A stretch of DNA of 12,738 nucleotides from Faecalibacterium sp. UBA1360 (GCA_002306375.1 DBRU01000033.1:13812-26549), one strand, 5' to 3'. Counted from the stretch's first letter, positions 1-6,270 are shown. Numbers and translations: made by a program. The notes: a model not told the origin generated them from the sequence alone.

Positions 1-143
1 TCATCGAACCACTTGCTGCGGTGGCTCATCTCCATCACGCTCTGGCCGGAGCCCTTGTAGTCCAGCAGATCGGCCTGGGCGGTACGCAGAACGCTTTCGG
101 GCAGCATGGACGGCCCGGCACTGAAATTATACACTCTCGCCAT
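1..143 (-). CDS. serC: Phosphoserine aminotransferase, N-terminal fragment (runs off left edge)
   Basis: SerC is a PLP-dependent class V aminotransferase that makes 3-phosphoserine from 3-phosphohydroxypyruvate and glutamate, the second step of cytosolic serine synthesis. Only the first 47 codons are in the window. They translate to a start reading MARVYNFSAGPSMLPE, followed by LLDYKGSGQSVMEMSHRS; the NFSAGP and SVMEMSHRS blocks are hallmark SerC N-terminal sequence. The ATG at 143 is supported by an AGGAGG Shine-Dalgarno at 158-153, nine bases upstream, and a promoter at 229-200 gives a leader of about 50 nt. It is divergent from the BlaI-family gene. The rest of the gene and any downstream serA lie outside the window. 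Identity is nearly certain from the conserved N-terminus; full-length integrity cannot be judged. Confidence 0.95.
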   Translation of the reverse strand, partial: MARVYNFSAGPSMLPESVLRTAQADLLDYKGSGQSVMEMSHRSKWFD

Positions 144-174
144 GGGAAAACCCCTCCTGTATCTTACACCTTGG

Positions 175-191
175 CGGGCCCCGGGGGCCCG
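175..191. repeat. GC-only palindrome at the start of the serC leader
   Basis: An exact inverted repeat CGGGCCCC-G-GGGGCCCG lies at 175-191. In the serC transcript it would begin about 2 nt after the predicted start and form a very stable 5'-terminal hairpin, roughly 17 nt before the Shine-Dalgarno. It has no U tract and so is not an intrinsic terminator. A role in 5'-end protection or a protein site is possible; chance is also plausible in such GC-rich DNA. Confidence 0.4.
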
Positions 192-199
192 ATGCCTGT

Positions 200-229
200 A
201 TTATACGCCCCCGCCGCCGACCCTCGCAA
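200..229 (-). promoter_or_regulatory. serC promoter (TTGCGA-N18-TATAAT)
   Basis: On the minus strand TTGCGA (229-224) is followed after 18 bases by a perfect TATAAT (205-200). Predicted transcription start is near 193, about 50 nt before the serC ATG. The -35 matches the sigma-A consensus at four of six bases and is identical to the -35 of the BlaI-family gene and of dus. Confidence 0.7.
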
Positions 230-322
230 CGTCCCCGCCGCCCGTCAAAATCCCGAAAACCGCGCCGGCAGCCCGGTGCGGAAAGGGCAAAACGGCAAAT
301 GTCCGCACGGGAGGCACAAACT

Positions 323-340
323 CTTTTACAAATGTAAAAG
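323..340. promoter_or_regulatory. Putative BlaI-family operator 1 (perfect dyad)
   Basis: CTTTTACA-AA-TGTAAAAG is a perfect 8-bp inverted repeat around a 2-base centre and contains the TACANNTGTA core (327-336) that BlaI, MecI and CopY regulators are known to bind. It lies 55 bases upstream of the -35 of the BlaI-family gene and about 94 bases upstream of the serC -35. No convincing promoter overlaps it on either strand, so looping to the promoter-proximal sites is one possible use. Confidence 0.65.
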
Positions 341-395
341 AACGTCTCGAAAAAACAGACAAAAATAGGAAACGATCTTTGTGCAACTTTTTGGC

Positions 396-424
396 TTGCG
401 AAAAATCACCCACAAATGTAAAAT
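396..424 (+). promoter_or_regulatory. Promoter of the BlaI-family gene (TTGCGA-N17-TAAAAT)
   Basis: TTGCGA (396-401) and TAAAAT (419-424) are separated by 17 bases; predicted start is near 431. The -10 overlaps operator 2 by two bases, so a bound repressor would occlude the promoter. A second TAAAAT overlaps at 424-429 but lacks a matching -35. Confidence 0.65.
411..420. promoter_or_regulatory. Putative BlaI-family operator 2
   Basis: CACAAATGTA differs from the core of operator 1 (TACAAATGTA) by one base. It sits in the spacer and first two bases of the -10 of the regulator's own promoter, the classical position for autorepression. Its start is 84 bases from that of operator 1, almost exactly eight helical turns. 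Confidence 0.55.
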
Positions 425-442
425 AAAATCAAATAAATCAAC

Positions 443-452
443 CACAAACGTA
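443..452. promoter_or_regulatory. Putative BlaI-family operator 3 (degenerate)
   Basis: CACAAACGTA matches the operator 1 core at eight of ten bases and starts 32 bases after operator 2, close to three helical turns. It lies downstream of the predicted transcription start and its last base is the first base of the AGGAG Shine-Dalgarno (452-456), so binding here would act as a roadblock. Confidence 0.35.
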
Positions 453-463
453 GGAGATGCACC

Positions 464-856
464 ATGGAAACACTATCCCACAGTGAGGAACAGGTCATGA
501 CGGCTCTTTGGGACTGCGGCAAGCCCGCCGCCCGGCGGGACATTGCGGCCCGCCTGCCCGAAGACTGCGCCTGGGCAGACTCGACGCTGCTGAACTTTTT
601 GCTGCGCCTGGAGGCCAAGGGCTTTGTGCGCCCCCACAAGCAGGGCAACAAGAACATTTATACGCCGCTGGTGCGCCGGGCGACCTATTGCGGGGCGGTC
701 AGCGCCGAGCATCTGCGCCGGCTGTACGGCGGGGACCTGCGGGCCATGCTGGGGGCCCTGGCCGACACCGGCCGCGTCAGTTTTGCGGACATGGAGCGCC
801 TGGCCCGCTACCTGGACGCCCGCGCCGCCGAAAGCCCTGAGTACGATTACGACTGA
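464..856 (+). CDS. Orphan BlaI/MecI/CopY-family transcriptional repressor
   Basis: This 130-residue protein is a winged-helix repressor of the penicillinase-repressor family, which binds TACANNTGTA dyads as a dimer. The N-terminal 75 residues hold the domain: HSEEQVMTALWD as helix 1, the STLLNFLLRLEAKGFV recognition-helix region (about 40-55), and a wing with KQGNKNIYTPL (59-69). A helical C-terminal dimerisation segment follows, including the LYGGDL motif near 87-92. The CxCxxxxCxC copper motif of CopY is absent, and no blaR1/mecR1 sensor-protease or beta-lactamase gene adjoins it, so the signal is unknown. The start is set by AGGAG at 452-456, seven bases before the ATG. Three candidate operators upstream suggest autorepression. 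Family assignment is firm; the regulon and inducer are not known. Confidence 0.9.
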   Translation: METLSHSEEQVMTALWDCGKPAARRDIAARLPEDCAWADSTLLNFLLRLEAKGFVRPHKQGNKNIYTPLVRRATYCGAVSAEHLRRLYGGDLRAMLGALADTGRVSFADMERLARYLDARAAESPEYDYD

Positions 857-868
857 ACCGCCGCAGCG

Positions 869-931
869 CCTTTTCTTATATATAGGAAGCGCCCGAAAAG
901 GGAAGCGCCCCTGCCCGGGGCCGGCGGGCAG
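869..931 (+). terminator. Hairpins after the BlaI-family gene, possible weak terminator
   Basis: Two inverted repeats lie between the repressor gene and fucO. The first pairs CCTTTTC (869-875) with GAAAAGG (895-901). The second pairs CTGCCCG (911-917) with CGGGCAG (925-931) and is followed by TAGAATTTT, a poor U tract. A 10-base direct repeat GGAAGCGCCC occurs at 885-894 and 901-910. The second hairpin may terminate repressor transcription inefficiently; fucO has its own promoter downstream. Confidence 0.35.
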
Positions 932-987
932 TAGAATTTTACCAAAAAATCCGCTACCTTCACCCAAGGACAAGGCGCGGCGCAGGA

Positions 988-996
988 TGTTATACT
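988..996 (+). promoter_or_regulatory. fucO extended -10 promoter (TGTTATACT)
   Basis: TG-T-TATACT (TG at 988-989, -10 hexamer 991-996) is a good extended -10 element. No reasonable -35 hexamer lies 16-18 bases upstream. Predicted start is near 1003, giving a leader of about 59 nt. The same nine bases form the -10 of the polA promoter. Confidence 0.5.
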
Positions 997-1061
997 ATTC
1001 ACAAAGGGCGGCACCGGGCCGCTTGATGCTAGGATACAACACAGTAATGGAGGCAGTATTT

Positions 1062-2210
1062 ATGGCGAACCGCATCGTTTTGAACAACATCTCCTACCAT
1101 GGCAAAGGCGCGATCGACAACATCGTTCCCGAACTGACCGCCCGCGGCTACAAGAAGGCTTTTGTCTGCACCGACCCCGACCTGCTCAAGTTCGGCGTCA
1201 GCGGCAAGGTCACCGCCCTGCTGGACGCTGCCGGCTTTGCCTACGAGGTGTACAGCCAGATCAAGGCCAACCCCACCATCGAGAACGTGCAGACCGGTGT
1301 CGAGGCCTTCAAGGCTTCGGGCGCTGACTGCATCGTTGCCATCGGCGGCGGCTCTGCCATGGATACCGCCAAGGCCATCGGCATCATCATCAACAACCCC
1401 GAGTTCGCCGACGTGCGCAGCCTGGAGGGCGTGGCCCCCACCAAGAAGCATGCCGTGTTCACCATCGCCGTGCCCACCACCGCCGGCACCGCGGCGGAAG
1501 TCACCATCAACTACGTCATCACCGACGTGGAGAAGAAGCGCAAGTTCGTCTGCGTGGACACCAACGACATCCCCGACGTGGCCGTGGTGGACCCCGACAT
1601 GATGAGCAGCATGCCCAAGGGCCTGACCGCCGCCACCGGCATGGACGCCCTGACCCACGCCATTGAGGGCCTGATCACCAAGGGCGCCTGGGAAATGAGC
1701 GATATGTTCCATCTGGAAGCCATCCGCCTGATCTCCCAGAACCTGCGCGGCGCCGTGGCCAACACCGCCGAAGGCCGCGAGGGCATGGCTCTGGCCCAGT
1801 ACATTGCCGGCATGGGCTTCTCCAATGTGGGCCTGGGCATCGTGCACAGCATGGCCCACGGCCTGAGCGCTTTGTACGACACCCCCCACGGCGTTGCCTG
1901 CGCCATCATCCTGCCCACCGGCCTGGAGTACAACGCCGAGTATTCGGGCGAGAAGTACCGTGAGCTGGCCAAGGCCATGGGCGTCACCGGCACCGAGACC
2001 ATGACCCAGGCCGAGTACCGCAAGGCCGCCATCGACGCCGTCAAGAAGCTGTCCGCCGACGTGGGCATCCCCGCCGACCTCAAGGCCATCGTCAAGGAAG
2101 AGGACGTGCAGTTCCTGGCCGAGAGCGCCTTTGCCGACGCCTGCTGCCCCGGCAACCCCCGCGACACCAGCGTGGAGGAGATCGCCGCTTTGTACCGCAG
2201 CCTGATGTAA
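1062..2210 (+). CDS. fucO: Lactaldehyde reductase / 1,2-propanediol oxidoreductase
   Basis: FucO is a cytosolic, iron-dependent group III alcohol dehydrogenase that reduces L-lactaldehyde to (S)-1,2-propanediol with NADH, re-oxidising cofactor during anaerobic fucose or rhamnose breakdown. The 382-residue product has the family's usual length and follows E. coli FucO from memory through long blocks such as NNPEFADVRSLEG and TTAGTAAEVTINYVITD. The dinucleotide loop GGGS is at 95-98. The metal ligands are D195, H199, H262 and H276, in GMDALTHAIEG and the VHSMAH...TPHG segment. GGAGG at 1049-1053 sets the ATG at 1062; an in-frame ATG at 1047 overlaps the ribosome site and is less likely. No fucose or rhamnose genes adjoin it, so the physiological aldehyde is inferred from the family. 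It has its own promoter and terminator. Confidence 0.92.
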   Translation: MANRIVLNNISYHGKGAIDNIVPELTARGYKKAFVCTDPDLLKFGVSGKVTALLDAAGFAYEVYSQIKANPTIENVQTGVEAFKASGADCIVAIGGGSAMDTAKAIGIIINNPEFADVRSLEGVAPTKKHAVFTIAVPTTAGTAAEVTINYVITDVEKKRKFVCVDTNDIPDVAVVDPDMMSSMPKGLTAATGMDALTHAIEGLITKGAWEMSDMFHLEAIRLISQNLRGAVANTAEGREGMALAQYIAGMGFSNVGLGIVHSMAHGLSALYDTPHGVACAIILPTGLEYNAEYSGEKYRELAKAMGVTGTETMTQAEYRKAAIDAVKKLSADVGIPADLKAIVKEEDVQFLAESAFADACCPGNPRDTSVEEIAALYRSLM

Positions 2211-2242
2211 GGCTTTTCCGCTGAGCCGTACCTGAACAGAAA

Positions 2243-2291
2243 GGGACGGGCCGCCCACGCCGCGTTTGCGGCCGGGCGGCCCGCCCTTTTT
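2243..2291 (+). terminator. fucO intrinsic terminator
   Basis: CGGGCCGCCC (2247-2256) pairs perfectly with GGGCGGCCCG (2274-2283). The stem is extended by GGG/CCC around a bulged A and is followed by TTTTT at 2287-2291. It lies 33 bases after the fucO stop. Confidence 0.9.
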
Positions 2292-2345
2292 GCGTGCCGG
2301 TACCCTGTCTGTGCGCCCCGGGTCGTAACGGGGTCGTATAAAACA

Positions 2346-2385
2346 CAAAACCCGCGACCATCTTGCGATGGATCGCGGGTTTTGT
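2346..2385 (-). terminator. tRNA-Ser operon terminator, possibly bidirectional
   Basis: A long hairpin pairs CAAAACCCGCGA-CCATC with GATGG-A-TCGCGGGTTTTG. On the minus strand it begins directly at the CCA end of tRNA-Ser(GCU) and is followed by TTTTGTGTTTTA. On the plus strand TTTTGTT follows the stem, so it could also back up the fucO terminator. Confidence 0.8.
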
Positions 2386-2476
2386 TGGCGGAGTAAGAGG
2401 GATTTGAACCCTCGCGGCCCGTTAAGACCCTACGCCCTTAGCAGGGGCGCCTCTTCGACCTCTTGAGTATTACTCC
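2386..2476 (-). tRNA. tRNA-Ser (anticodon GCU)
   Basis: This 91-nt gene includes an encoded CCA (2386-2388). The acceptor arms GGAGTAA and TTACTCC pair fully, the T arm is GAGGG-TTCAAAT-CCCTC, and the anticodon stem CGCCC/GGGCG encloses the loop CTGCTAA with anticodon GCU (2442-2440). A long variable arm (GGTC/GGCC stem) is typical of class II tRNA-Ser. It reads AGC and AGU codons. It lies 37 bases downstream of tRNA-Ser(UGA) in the same transcript. Confidence 0.96.
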
Positions 2477-2513
2477 AAGTCAAAGTGATGAACTATTCAC
2501 TTTTTACAAAAAA

Positions 2514-2604
2514 TGGCGGAGAGGATGGGATTCGAACCCATGGTCCGCTCACGCGAATCGCTGGTTTTCAAGACCAGTTCCATAAACCACTCGGACACCT
2601 CTCC
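2514..2604 (-). tRNA. tRNA-Ser (anticodon UGA)
   Basis: This 91-nt gene includes an encoded CCA (2514-2516). The acceptor arms GGAGAGG and CCTCTCC pair, the anticodon stem CTGGT/ACCAG encloses the loop CTTGAAA with anticodon UGA (2570-2568), and the T arm is GTTCGAATCC within a paired stem. The extra-long variable arm confirms serine identity. It reads UCA and other UCN codons. It is the first gene of the two-tRNA operon. Confidence 0.96.
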
Positions 2605-2632
2605 ACAGTGGCCCCACCAGAATGCGTGTTTT

Positions 2633-2661
2633 ATAATACCACAGCGCGGGGCGTCTGTCAA
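2633..2661 (-). promoter_or_regulatory. tRNA-Ser operon promoter (TTGACA-N17-TATTAT)
   Basis: A perfect -35 TTGACA (2661-2656) is followed after 17 bases by TATTAT (2638-2633). Predicted start is near 2626, about 20 nt before the mature 5' end of tRNA-Ser(UGA). This is the strongest promoter in the window, as expected for stable RNA. Confidence 0.85.
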
Positions 2662-2714
2662 GGGGATTTGCCCACTTTTCCCGCCGGTTTTGCCCCATAT
2701 CGGCCCGCCGGGCC

Positions 2715-2747
2715 AAAAAACCGGCCCCGGGCAGGGCCCGGGGCCGG
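2715..2747 (-). terminator. Terminator of the PPOX-family gene
   Basis: CCGGCCCCGGGC (2721-2732) and GCCCGGGGCCGG (2736-2747) form a perfect 12-bp stem with a 3-base loop. On the minus strand it is followed by six T (2720-2715). It lies 25 bases after the PPOX gene stop. A smaller palindrome at 2702-2714 follows. Confidence 0.92.
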
Positions 2748-2772
2748 CATGCTGCCAGGGCAACGCCCGGCG

Positions 2773-3165
2773 TCAGAAGGTCACGGTGCGGGGCTCTTCG
2801 CTGAAGGAGGAAAACACCGCCTGCCCGTGTTCCAGCGCAAAGATCTGGGTGTTGCCGTCGCCGGGGGCGTACAGCTCCCGCAAGGACGGGTATGCCGCCA
2901 GCATGTGCTCCTGGGCCTCGATGCGGGGGTCCTCCACGGCGGTGGCGCTGACCCGCAGCCATCGCTGCCCGTCAAAGGCGCAAAGCTCCACATTGGGATT
3001 CTCGGTGATCTGGCGCGACACCTCCTTGCGGCGGCCGGTCTGGATGGTCAGGCGGCCGTCGAACCAGTCCACGGTGCCAAAGGGCCGGACCCGGGCCTGG
3101 TCGCCGTCGATGGTGGCCAGGTAATAGGTGCCGCACTGCTTCAAAAACTCGTACACTTCCTGCAT
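2773..3165 (-). CDS. Pyridoxamine 5'-phosphate oxidase family (flavin split-barrel) protein
   Basis: A 130-residue single-domain protein of the FMN-binding split-barrel superfamily, close to the small clostridial PPOX/NimA-like group. It begins MQEVYEFLKQCGTYYLAT, then RVRPFG (25-30), a strand with GRLTIQTG (37-44), KEVSRQITENPNVELCAF, and ends with DGNTQIFAL and an FSSF strand. The RVRPFG segment and following strands form the flavin-phosphate region in relatives. Members act as flavin reductases or oxidases on small substrates, and the true substrate cannot be read from sequence. GGAGG at 3178-3174 is eight bases from the ATG at 3165 and only two from a TTG at 3171, so the ATG is chosen. 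It is the last minus-strand gene of the block, with its own promoter and terminator. Length is normal. Confidence 0.85.
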   Translation of the reverse strand: MQEVYEFLKQCGTYYLATIDGDQARVRPFGTVDWFDGRLTIQTGRRKEVSRQITENPNVELCAFDGQRWLRVSATAVEDPRIEAQEHMLAAYPSLRELYAPGDGNTQIFALEHGQAVFSSFSEEPRTVTF

Positions 3166-3197
3166 GGACAAAGCCTCCCTTGCTTTTTGATGCTTTC

Positions 3198-3228
3198 ATT
3201 ATACCACATCGGTCCGCGGGCGGGTCAA
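3198..3228 (-). promoter_or_regulatory. Promoter of the PPOX-family gene, inside the end of the YibE/F gene
   Basis: TTGACC (3228-3223) is followed after 19 bases by TGG-TATAAT (TG at 3206-3205, hexamer 3203-3198), a perfect -10 with an extended element. The TAA stop of the upstream YibE/F gene (3201-3199) lies within the -10 hexamer. Predicted start is near 3191, about 25 nt before the ATG. Confidence 0.7.
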
Positions 3229-4431
3229 GGGGGCGTTTTGCGGGGCGCGGGGCAGGGCGCAGGCCGTCGGGCGGCGGGTCAGCAAAAGCCCGGCGGCCAC
3301 AGCCGTAAAAGGGGCCACTGTCACCAGCCCGAAACTGCCCGCCAGCGTTTGCAGGATCTCGCTGGCCACATACTTGTAGTTCAGGATGTTCAGCACCGGG
3401 GTGCCCTGGGCCATGAACACCATCAGCTGGGCCATACACCCGCCCGAATAGGCCAGCAGCAGGGTGGTGGTCATGGTGCCCATGGCCGCCTGGCCGATGC
3501 GCATGCCGCAGCCCACGGCCTCCCAGGGGCGGATGTCCGGGCGCTTGCGCACCACCTCGCACACGCCGCTGGTGATGTCCACGGCCAGGTCCATGGTGGC
3601 CCCCGCCGCGCCCACAAAGATGCTGGCCATAAAGATGCGGGTCAGGTCCAGGTTCTGGTACCCGGCGTACAAAAGGGTCTCGCTGTCGGTCATCACCGCC
3701 CCGTGGATGTGCAAAAGCGAGGTGAACAGCATCCCCAGGGCGCAGGCGGTCAGGGTGCCCAACATGCTGCCCAGCACGGCGGTCAGGCTGCGCCGGTCCC
3801 ACCCGTACACGAACACGATGATGACCACGCTGAGCAGCGCCACCACCAAAAGCCCCACCAAAACGGGGTCCGCGCCCTTAAGGGCCGCGGGGATCAGCAG
3901 CTTCCAGATAGCCAGCACCGTGATCACAAAGGACAGCAGCGCCCGCACGCCCCCGGGCCCGGCAAACAGCACCAGCAGCAGGGCGAACACGGCGGCCAGC
4001 ACGGCCTCCCAGGCGATGCGGTAATGGTCGATCATGGTCACCGAGGTGATCACATCCCCCTGGTAGCTCACCACCACAAAGGCGCTGTCCCCGGCGGCAA
4101 ACAGCTTGTCCTGGGCCAGACTTCCCGAAAGCAGGTTGCTGCCCTGGCACTCCACCCCGGCAAAGCGCCCCTGCTCGATGCGTAAGGTACAGTACTGCTC
4201 GCCGCTTTGCACAAGGCCGGTGTACAGCACGGCCTGTTCGCTGGTGTCCAGCACGGTGGCGCGGACTTTTTCAGTCCCCTGGTAGATCAGCGCCCCCTCG
4301 TACCCGGTGGGCAGGGCCAGCAGCAGGGCCAGCAGGGCCAGGCCGGGCAGCAGGGCCGAAAGCCCTACCGGCTGATCGCCCCAGATGCGGCGCAAAAATC
4401 CAACAAAACAGGCAAAACTCTTTTGCAGCAT
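3199..4431 (-). CDS. YibE/F family integral membrane protein
   Basis: This 410-residue polytopic membrane protein fits the YibE/F-like family, widespread in Firmicutes and of unknown biochemical function (transport has been suggested). An N-terminal hydrophobic segment at 23-41 is followed by a soluble, probably extracytoplasmic domain at 42-140 with short beta-strand-like stretches. About seven further hydrophobic segments follow, roughly at 142-158, 164-181, 186-208, 217-240, 265-284, 310-350 and 362-384. The conserved-looking core includes FVYGWDRRS (207-215), FMASIFVGAAGATMDLAVDI (267-286) and GMRIGQAAMGTMTTTLLLAY (309-328). The ATG at 4431 is preceded by GGGAGAG at 8 bases; a TTG seven codons upstream is less likely. 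The tail after 385 is Pro/Arg rich and probably cytoplasmic. It lies 140 bases after phoA without a clear promoter of its own. Confidence 0.8.
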   Translation of the reverse strand: MLQKSFACFVGFLRRIWGDQPVGLSALLPGLALLALLLALPTGYEGALIYQGTEKVRATVLDTSEQAVLYTGLVQSGEQYCTLRIEQGRFAGVECQGSNLLSGSLAQDKLFAAGDSAFVVVSYQGDVITSVTMIDHYRIAWEAVLAAVFALLLVLFAGPGGVRALLSFVITVLAIWKLLIPAALKGADPVLVGLLVVALLSVVIIVFVYGWDRRSLTAVLGSMLGTLTACALGMLFTSLLHIHGAVMTDSETLLYAGYQNLDLTRIFMASIFVGAAGATMDLAVDITSGVCEVVRKRPDIRPWEAVGCGMRIGQAAMGTMTTTLLLAYSGGCMAQLMVFMAQGTPVLNILNYKYVASEILQTLAGSFGLVTVAPFTAVAAGLLLTRRPTACALPRAPQNAPLTRPRTDVV

Positions 4432-4462
4432 AAAACGGTCTCTCCCAACCAAAAGGATTTGC

Positions 4463-4518
4463 GGGGCCGGCGGCCCCAGAACACGGCGCGTCCCCGCAGC
4501 GCGGCGGCACTGCGGGGA
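4463..4518. repeat. Two inverted repeats between phoA and the YibE/F gene
   Basis: TCCCCGCAG (4491-4499) pairs with CTGCGGGGA (4510-4518), and GGGGCCG/CGGCCCC form a 15-base palindrome at 4463-4477. On the minus strand neither is followed directly by a U run, although CCTTTT occurs 7 bases after the second. They could attenuate read-through from phoA into the YibE/F gene or process the mRNA. No good promoter was seen in this 140-base gap. Confidence 0.4.
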
Positions 4519-4571
4519 TACGCTGTGTATCAGAAGGAAAACACTCCGGGAATGGTTCGGTCAAAAGGCGC

Positions 4572-6188
4572 TCAGGCCACGCCGGTCAGCTCGGCCAGGT
4601 TGAAGTAAACGTCGGTGTTGTCGTAGTACCCCTCAAACAGTTCCTGGCCCGCGCCCATGGCGAACACCGCCACCGGCAGGCCGGTGTGGCTGTAGCTGGT
4701 GAAGCTGATGCCCGACTTGTTGTTCAGAATGTGGGTGATGGTCACGCTCAGCGGCTCGTAGGAACCGTACAGCACATACTGTTCCTGGTCCAGCTGGGTG
4801 TCCTCGGTCCTGGTCATGGTCAGGTCGTAGGCGTCCTTCAGCTTTTGCAGCTCGTAGTCGGTCATCACCAGGCTGCCGCTGGTCACGCCGGTGGGGTGGC
4901 TGTCGGCGCTGTCGGTGGTCACGCCGTCCTCGCCGGCCTGGCCGGCGGCGGCTTCGGTGGTCAGGCCGAACAGCTCCTGCACGTCCGCCAGCACTTCCTC
5001 AAAGCTGGTGCCGTTTTCCTTGTAGGCGGCCACGTAGTCGCTGTCAAACTTGGCGTAGCTGATCTTCTGGCTGGCCAGATTCTGCAGGAAGGTATCGTAG
5101 TTGGTGCCCGCAAAGCCGATGGTCAGACCGCCGGTCTCGTGGTCGCCGGTCACCAGGATCAGCGTCTCGTCGGGGTGTTCGTTGTAGAATTCCACGGCTT
5201 TGTCCACGGCGTCGGACAGGGCCTGGGTGTCGTGCATGGTGGACCCGGCGTCGTTGGCGTGGCAGGCCCAGTCGATCTTGCCGCCCTCCACCATCATAAA
5301 GAAGCCGGTGTCGTTGTCCAGCACCTCGATGCCCTTTTCCACATAGTCAGCCAGGCTCCACATATCGTCGGTGCGGTCCAGCTCATAGGGCATGGAGTCG
5401 CCGTCCGCCAGATGCTCGTCCACCAGGATCACCTTGCCGGTGTCGGCGGTGACGGCCTCGGCTTCGGCCTGGGTCATGGCCACGGTGTAGCCGGCGTCGG
5501 CGGCCAGGGCATACAGGTCGGTCTGGTCCTCCTCCTTGCCGGTGGGCTGCAGCAGCGCGCCGCCCGCAAAGTAGTCAAACCCGCTGTCGATCATTTCCAG
5601 GCCGATGTCGTAGTAGTTGGACCGGCTGACCTGGTGGCAGTAGAAGGCGGCGGGGGTGGCGTGGTTCAGGTTCACGCTGGACACCACGCCGATCTTGTAA
5701 TCCTTCTGGTCCTTGAGCTTTTCGCTGATGGTCTCATAGGCCACGGTGCCGGTCTCGTCCATGTTGATGGTGCCCGAATAGGTCTTGTGGCCGGTGGACA
5801 GGGAGGTGGCCGTGGAGGCCGAGTCCGGGCAGAAGGAGGTGCTGTCATAGGTCTGGGCGCTGCCCGCCACGGGGAAATCCACAAAGCTCAAAGCATCCTC
5901 GTGGGTCAGGACGGCGCCGTCGCCGCCCATGCTGGTGCCGTTTTCCAGGGCGCTGAGGTAATAGTTGGTGCTCTGGATCTGGGGGTAGCTCATGCCGTCG
6001 CCGATGAACAGGAAGATGTACTTCGGGGTGTTGGCGGCCGCTTCGGGCGTGGCGGCCGGGGCCGCCGTGGCGGCGGCGGGGGTGGCCTGGGCGCTCTCGC
6101 TGGGGGCGGGGGCCGTGCATCCGGCCAGGGCGGCGGTCATGGCGGCTGCGCCCAGCAGGGCCAGCGCGCGTTTGGTTGCGGTGTGCAT
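4572..6188 (-). CDS. Alkaline phosphatase, surface lipoprotein
   Basis: A 538-residue PhoA-family alkaline phosphatase, a two-Zn, one-Mg phosphomonoesterase that releases phosphate outside the cell. The signal peptide ends in the lipobox LAGC with C24 as the lipidated residue, followed by an Ala/Pro/Thr-rich tether to about 54. Visible active-site parts are D64 (FIGDGM), nucleophile S123 in PDSAST, H176 and T178 in NHATPA, E301 (VEGG), D306 and H310, D349-H350 in TGDHETGG, and H501. H176 and W307 sit where E. coli PhoA has D153 and K328, the H/W combination known from Bacillus and marine phosphatases. A low-complexity Gly/Asp/Thr stretch near 413-437 looks like a surface loop. The ATG at 6188 follows GAGGAGAGAAG; an upstream extension lacks signal-peptide character. 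It has its own promoter, and no Pho box was recognised. Confidence 0.92.
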   Translation of the reverse strand: MHTATKRALALLGAAAMTAALAGCTAPAPSESAQATPAAATAAPAATPEAAANTPKYIFLFIGDGMSYPQIQSTNYYLSALENGTSMGGDGAVLTHEDALSFVDFPVAGSAQTYDSTSFCPDSASTATSLSTGHKTYSGTINMDETGTVAYETISEKLKDQKDYKIGVVSSVNLNHATPAAFYCHQVSRSNYYDIGLEMIDSGFDYFAGGALLQPTGKEEDQTDLYALAADAGYTVAMTQAEAEAVTADTGKVILVDEHLADGDSMPYELDRTDDMWSLADYVEKGIEVLDNDTGFFMMVEGGKIDWACHANDAGSTMHDTQALSDAVDKAVEFYNEHPDETLILVTGDHETGGLTIGFAGTNYDTFLQNLASQKISYAKFDSDYVAAYKENGTSFEEVLADVQELFGLTTEAAAGQAGEDGVTTDSADSHPTGVTSGSLVMTDYELQKLKDAYDLTMTRTEDTQLDQEQYVLYGSYEPLSVTITHILNNKSGISFTSYSHTGLPVAVFAMGAGQELFEGYYDNTDVYFNLAELTGVA

Positions 6189-6270
6189 ACTCGTTCTTCT
6201 CTCCTCATTCTCACATTTCACACACCCGGCCGTGGCCGGGGGCGGCGGGCTTTTCCCGCCTGCCAGGGTT

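Noticed and set aside
21..426. Small plus-strand ORFs opposite serC and through the serC/repressor intergenic region
   Set aside because: They have no good ribosome site, cross the serC promoter and operator sites, and resemble no family.
464..856. The BlaI-family regulator as part of a beta-lactamase or copper resistance locus
   Set aside because: No sensor-protease, beta-lactamase or copper ATPase is present, and the CopY C-terminal cysteine motif is missing.
2316..2333. CCCCG/CGGGG hairpin between the fucO and tRNA terminators
   Set aside because: Only a 5-bp stem with no U tract; likely chance in GC-rich DNA. The nearby GGGTCGTA direct repeat is also too short to interpret.
1029..2348. 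Minus-strand open frame opposite fucO
   Set aside because: It runs through the fucO terminator, is Gly/His/Val rich, and lies opposite a gene with full metal-binding motifs.
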